Source: Diaphorobacter nitroreducens (GTDB lineage Bacteria; Pseudomonadota; Gammaproteobacteria; Burkholderiales; Burkholderiaceae_C). Taken from it: a stretch of DNA of 64,000 bases. The position numbers and the translations under genes are program-made. The notes below the pieces were generated by a model. The model ran no database searches and was not told the origin of the DNA. It saw only the letters and a list, made by a program, of their open reading frames with translations. Each line of letters begins with the position of its first letter. The stretch's first letter is position 1. The stretch covers positions 744,001-808,000 of the forward strand of contig RJVL01000001.1 in assembly GCA_003755025.1 (NCBI GenBank), in the 5' to 3' direction. Shown in pieces: positions 62,664-64,000 of this stretch.

Positions 62664-64000
62664 GGGGTGAACAGTCCCAGTGCCTGCAGCACCAGGAACA
62701 GCGCAGCACCGATCATCAGGTTCTTGAATCCTACGTAGCTCATCATGTCCATTACACCTGCAACGCGGTAATTGTCGCGCCACCACGGGCCGTCCTTGAC
62801 GTAACGGCGGCCCGACAGCCGAATCAACACTTCGTACACGCTCCAGCCGAACCACCAGCCGATGATGGCGCCCGACGAGAGGTGGCCCATCGCTGCCATG
62901 ATCCAGGCGATGGTGGCCGCCACCGCCAGCGACAGCCCGGCGATCTGCAGCGCGCGCTGGCTGCGCCAGCCTTCGGCGCTCCAGGGCCAGAGATGGTCGC
63001 GCAGTTCTAGCAACAGCCAGCTCATGAAGCCTACGTTGCGCTTGTGCGCGGGCAGCGTGGGTTCGGTGGGCATGCGCGGATCGGGGCCTTGGGCGGCCTT
63101 GGCCGATATCTGGTCCTGCACGGTGGCGGGGTAGATGGGGATGAAGTAGCCATTCTTGCCGATGGGCGTCATCTCCAAGCCGTCCTTCTCGCGGCGCTTG
63201 CGCTCCTTGGCCAGAGGCGGGCAGCCCTTGGTGTCGGTGTACAGGATCATGCAATCCAGGCAATGCAGGCATTCCCGGTGGTCGATGCGCCCGTCGGCGT
63301 CGATGGCCTGTGCTCCGCAACCCACCGCGCAGGCCTTGCAGCTGTTGCAGTCCTGCTTGCGCTTCAACCCGAACCAGCGGAAGGTGCTGGGCATGGCCAG
63401 CGAGGCGCCCAGCGGGCAGATGTACTTGCAGTAGGGGCGCTCGATGAAGATCGACACGCCGAGGATGGCGGCGACGAACAGGCCATAGGGCCATGCCCGG
63501 TTCATCACGCCGACCAGGAACGTGGTCTTGAAGGGTTCGACCTCGGCCAGCTTCTCGGCCAGACCCATGGAGAACATCGACACCGCCAGCAGGACGAAGA
63601 AGACGGCGTATTTGATCCACTTGAGCCGGTCATGCCACTTTTGCGGCAGCTGTGTCTGGAAGCGTTTCAGCCCGAGGGCCTTGGCGATCTTGAAGATCGC
63701 CTCCTGCAGCGAGCCGAACGGACACATCCAGCCGCAGAACAGCCCGCGCCCGAACAGGAAGGCGGTCACGATGATGAAGATCCAGAACAGGAAGATGAAC
63801 GGATCGGACAGGAACAGCGACCAGGTCCACTGGAACAGGACGGAGTGGAACCAGGTCAGCACCTGGGTGATGGACGGCTGGGCCATGTAGCCAAAGCCGA
63901 TCCAGAAGATGCTGATGGCCCAGAAGGTGTACTTGAAGCCATTGACCGGCCACTTGTTCTTGTGCGTGGACAGGCGGGTGAGCCTTTCGCGGAAGGCGTA
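62660..64000 (-). CDS. nosR: NosR, regulatory/electron-transfer protein (C-terminal part, runs off the window)
   Basis: The 446 residues seen are the C-terminal part of NosR, a polytopic flavo-iron-sulfur membrane protein that feeds electrons to nitrous oxide reductase. Features visible are membrane spans, the CGWMCPFGSLQE motif, EVEPFKTTFLVGVMNRAWPY, the CKYICPLGASLAM motif, and a two-cluster ferredoxin region (CNSCKACAVGC, then CLHCLDCMILYTD). The frame is open to base 64000, so the N-terminal FMN-binding domain lies outside. The next gene downstream is nosD. nosZ is not between them. Confidence 0.94.
   Translation of the reverse strand, partial: YAFRERLTRLSTHKNKWPVNGFKYTFWAISIFWIGFGYMAQPSITQVLTWFHSVLFQWTWSLFLSDPFIFLFWIFIIVTAFLFGRGLFCGWMCPFGSLQEAIFKIAKALGLKRFQTQLPQKWHDRLKWIKYAVFFVLLAVSMFSMGLAEKLAEVEPFKTTFLVGVMNRAWPYGLFVAAILGVSIFIERPYCKYICPLGASLAMPSTFRWFGLKRKQDCNSCKACAVGCGAQAIDADGRIDHRECLHCLDCMILYTDTKGCPPLAKERKRREKDGLEMTPIGKNGYFIPIYPATVQDQISAKAAQGPDPRMPTEPTLPAHKRNVGFMSWLLLELRDHLWPWSAEGWRSQRALQIAGLSLAVAATIAWIMAAMGHLSSGAIIGWWFGWSVYEVLIRLSGRRYVKDGPWWRDNYRVAGVMDMMSYVGFKNLMIGAALFLVLQALGLFTP

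Overview
The window is a 64 kb, GC-rich, gene-dense chromosomal stretch. It looks like a facultatively denitrifying betaproteobacterium of the Comamonadaceae (Acidovorax / Diaphorobacter / Alicycliphilus-like). The grounds are a Bug/TctC-type binding protein, a cco-fnr-hemN cluster, a nos cluster, codon use and a zapA-6S RNA locus. The genus is inferred from family knowledge, not from a search. I saw no prophage, insertion sequence or CRISPR array.

Layout. 1-0.84 kb: lgt. 1.1-6.9 kb: a malonate-use operon (GntR regulator, malonyl-CoA decarboxylase, Bug-type binding protein, enoyl-CoA hydratase-like protein, malonyl-CoA synthetase). 7.0-18.6 kb: a micro-oxic/anaerobic respiration block with uspA, ccoI-ccoS-ccoNOQP-ccoGH, a small membrane protein, fnr, hemN and a SafE-type membrane protein. 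Three FNR/Anr boxes of the same form (TTGAT-N4-GTCAA) lie at 7473, 10063 and 16439. 18.6-19.8 kb: an interrupted ORF, a 6S RNA gene, zapA and a zapB-like gene. 19.9-27.7 kb: a cobalamin riboswitch, then btuB-cbiA-cobU-btuFCD-cobO for B12 uptake and salvage. 27.7-36.7 kb: mixed housekeeping and accessory genes (ogt, MAPEG, tRNA-Ser, DUF3334, cytochrome b561 plus two YceI, HAD, MFS, FUSC with MarR). 36.8-39.1 kb: malic enzyme.

39.3-54.8 kb is a purine catabolism island: a nucleobase permease, an M20 amidohydrolase, a fused OHCU decarboxylase-allantoate amidohydrolase, the PuuE allantoinase, a GntR regulator, glycerate kinase, 5-hydroxyisourate hydrolase, XdhC, urate hydroxylase PuuD and guanine deaminase. 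A semialdehyde dehydrogenase with its own GntR regulator sits inside it. Four copies of a 16-bp TGTATACA-type site mark the likely regulon of the island's GntR protein. Together the genes would take guanine, xanthine and urate to ureidoglycolate/glyoxylate and on to phosphoglycerate. 54.9-58.3 kb: dcd, a YpfJ-type metallopeptidase and rhlE. 58.4-64.0 kb: nosL-like, nosL, nosY, nosF, nosD and the C-terminal part of nosR, all on the minus strand and running off the window.

The feature least explained by known annotation is a family of about 50-65 bp imperfect palindromes (inner arms close to AGCTGCTAGCGCTT, outer GCTAT/ATAGC). I count at least twelve copies, from 0.84 to 58.4 kb. Most sit at gene ends, often touching stop codons. 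Two lie inside unrelated coding regions and are read in the same frame, and one contains the btuC stop and btuD start codons.
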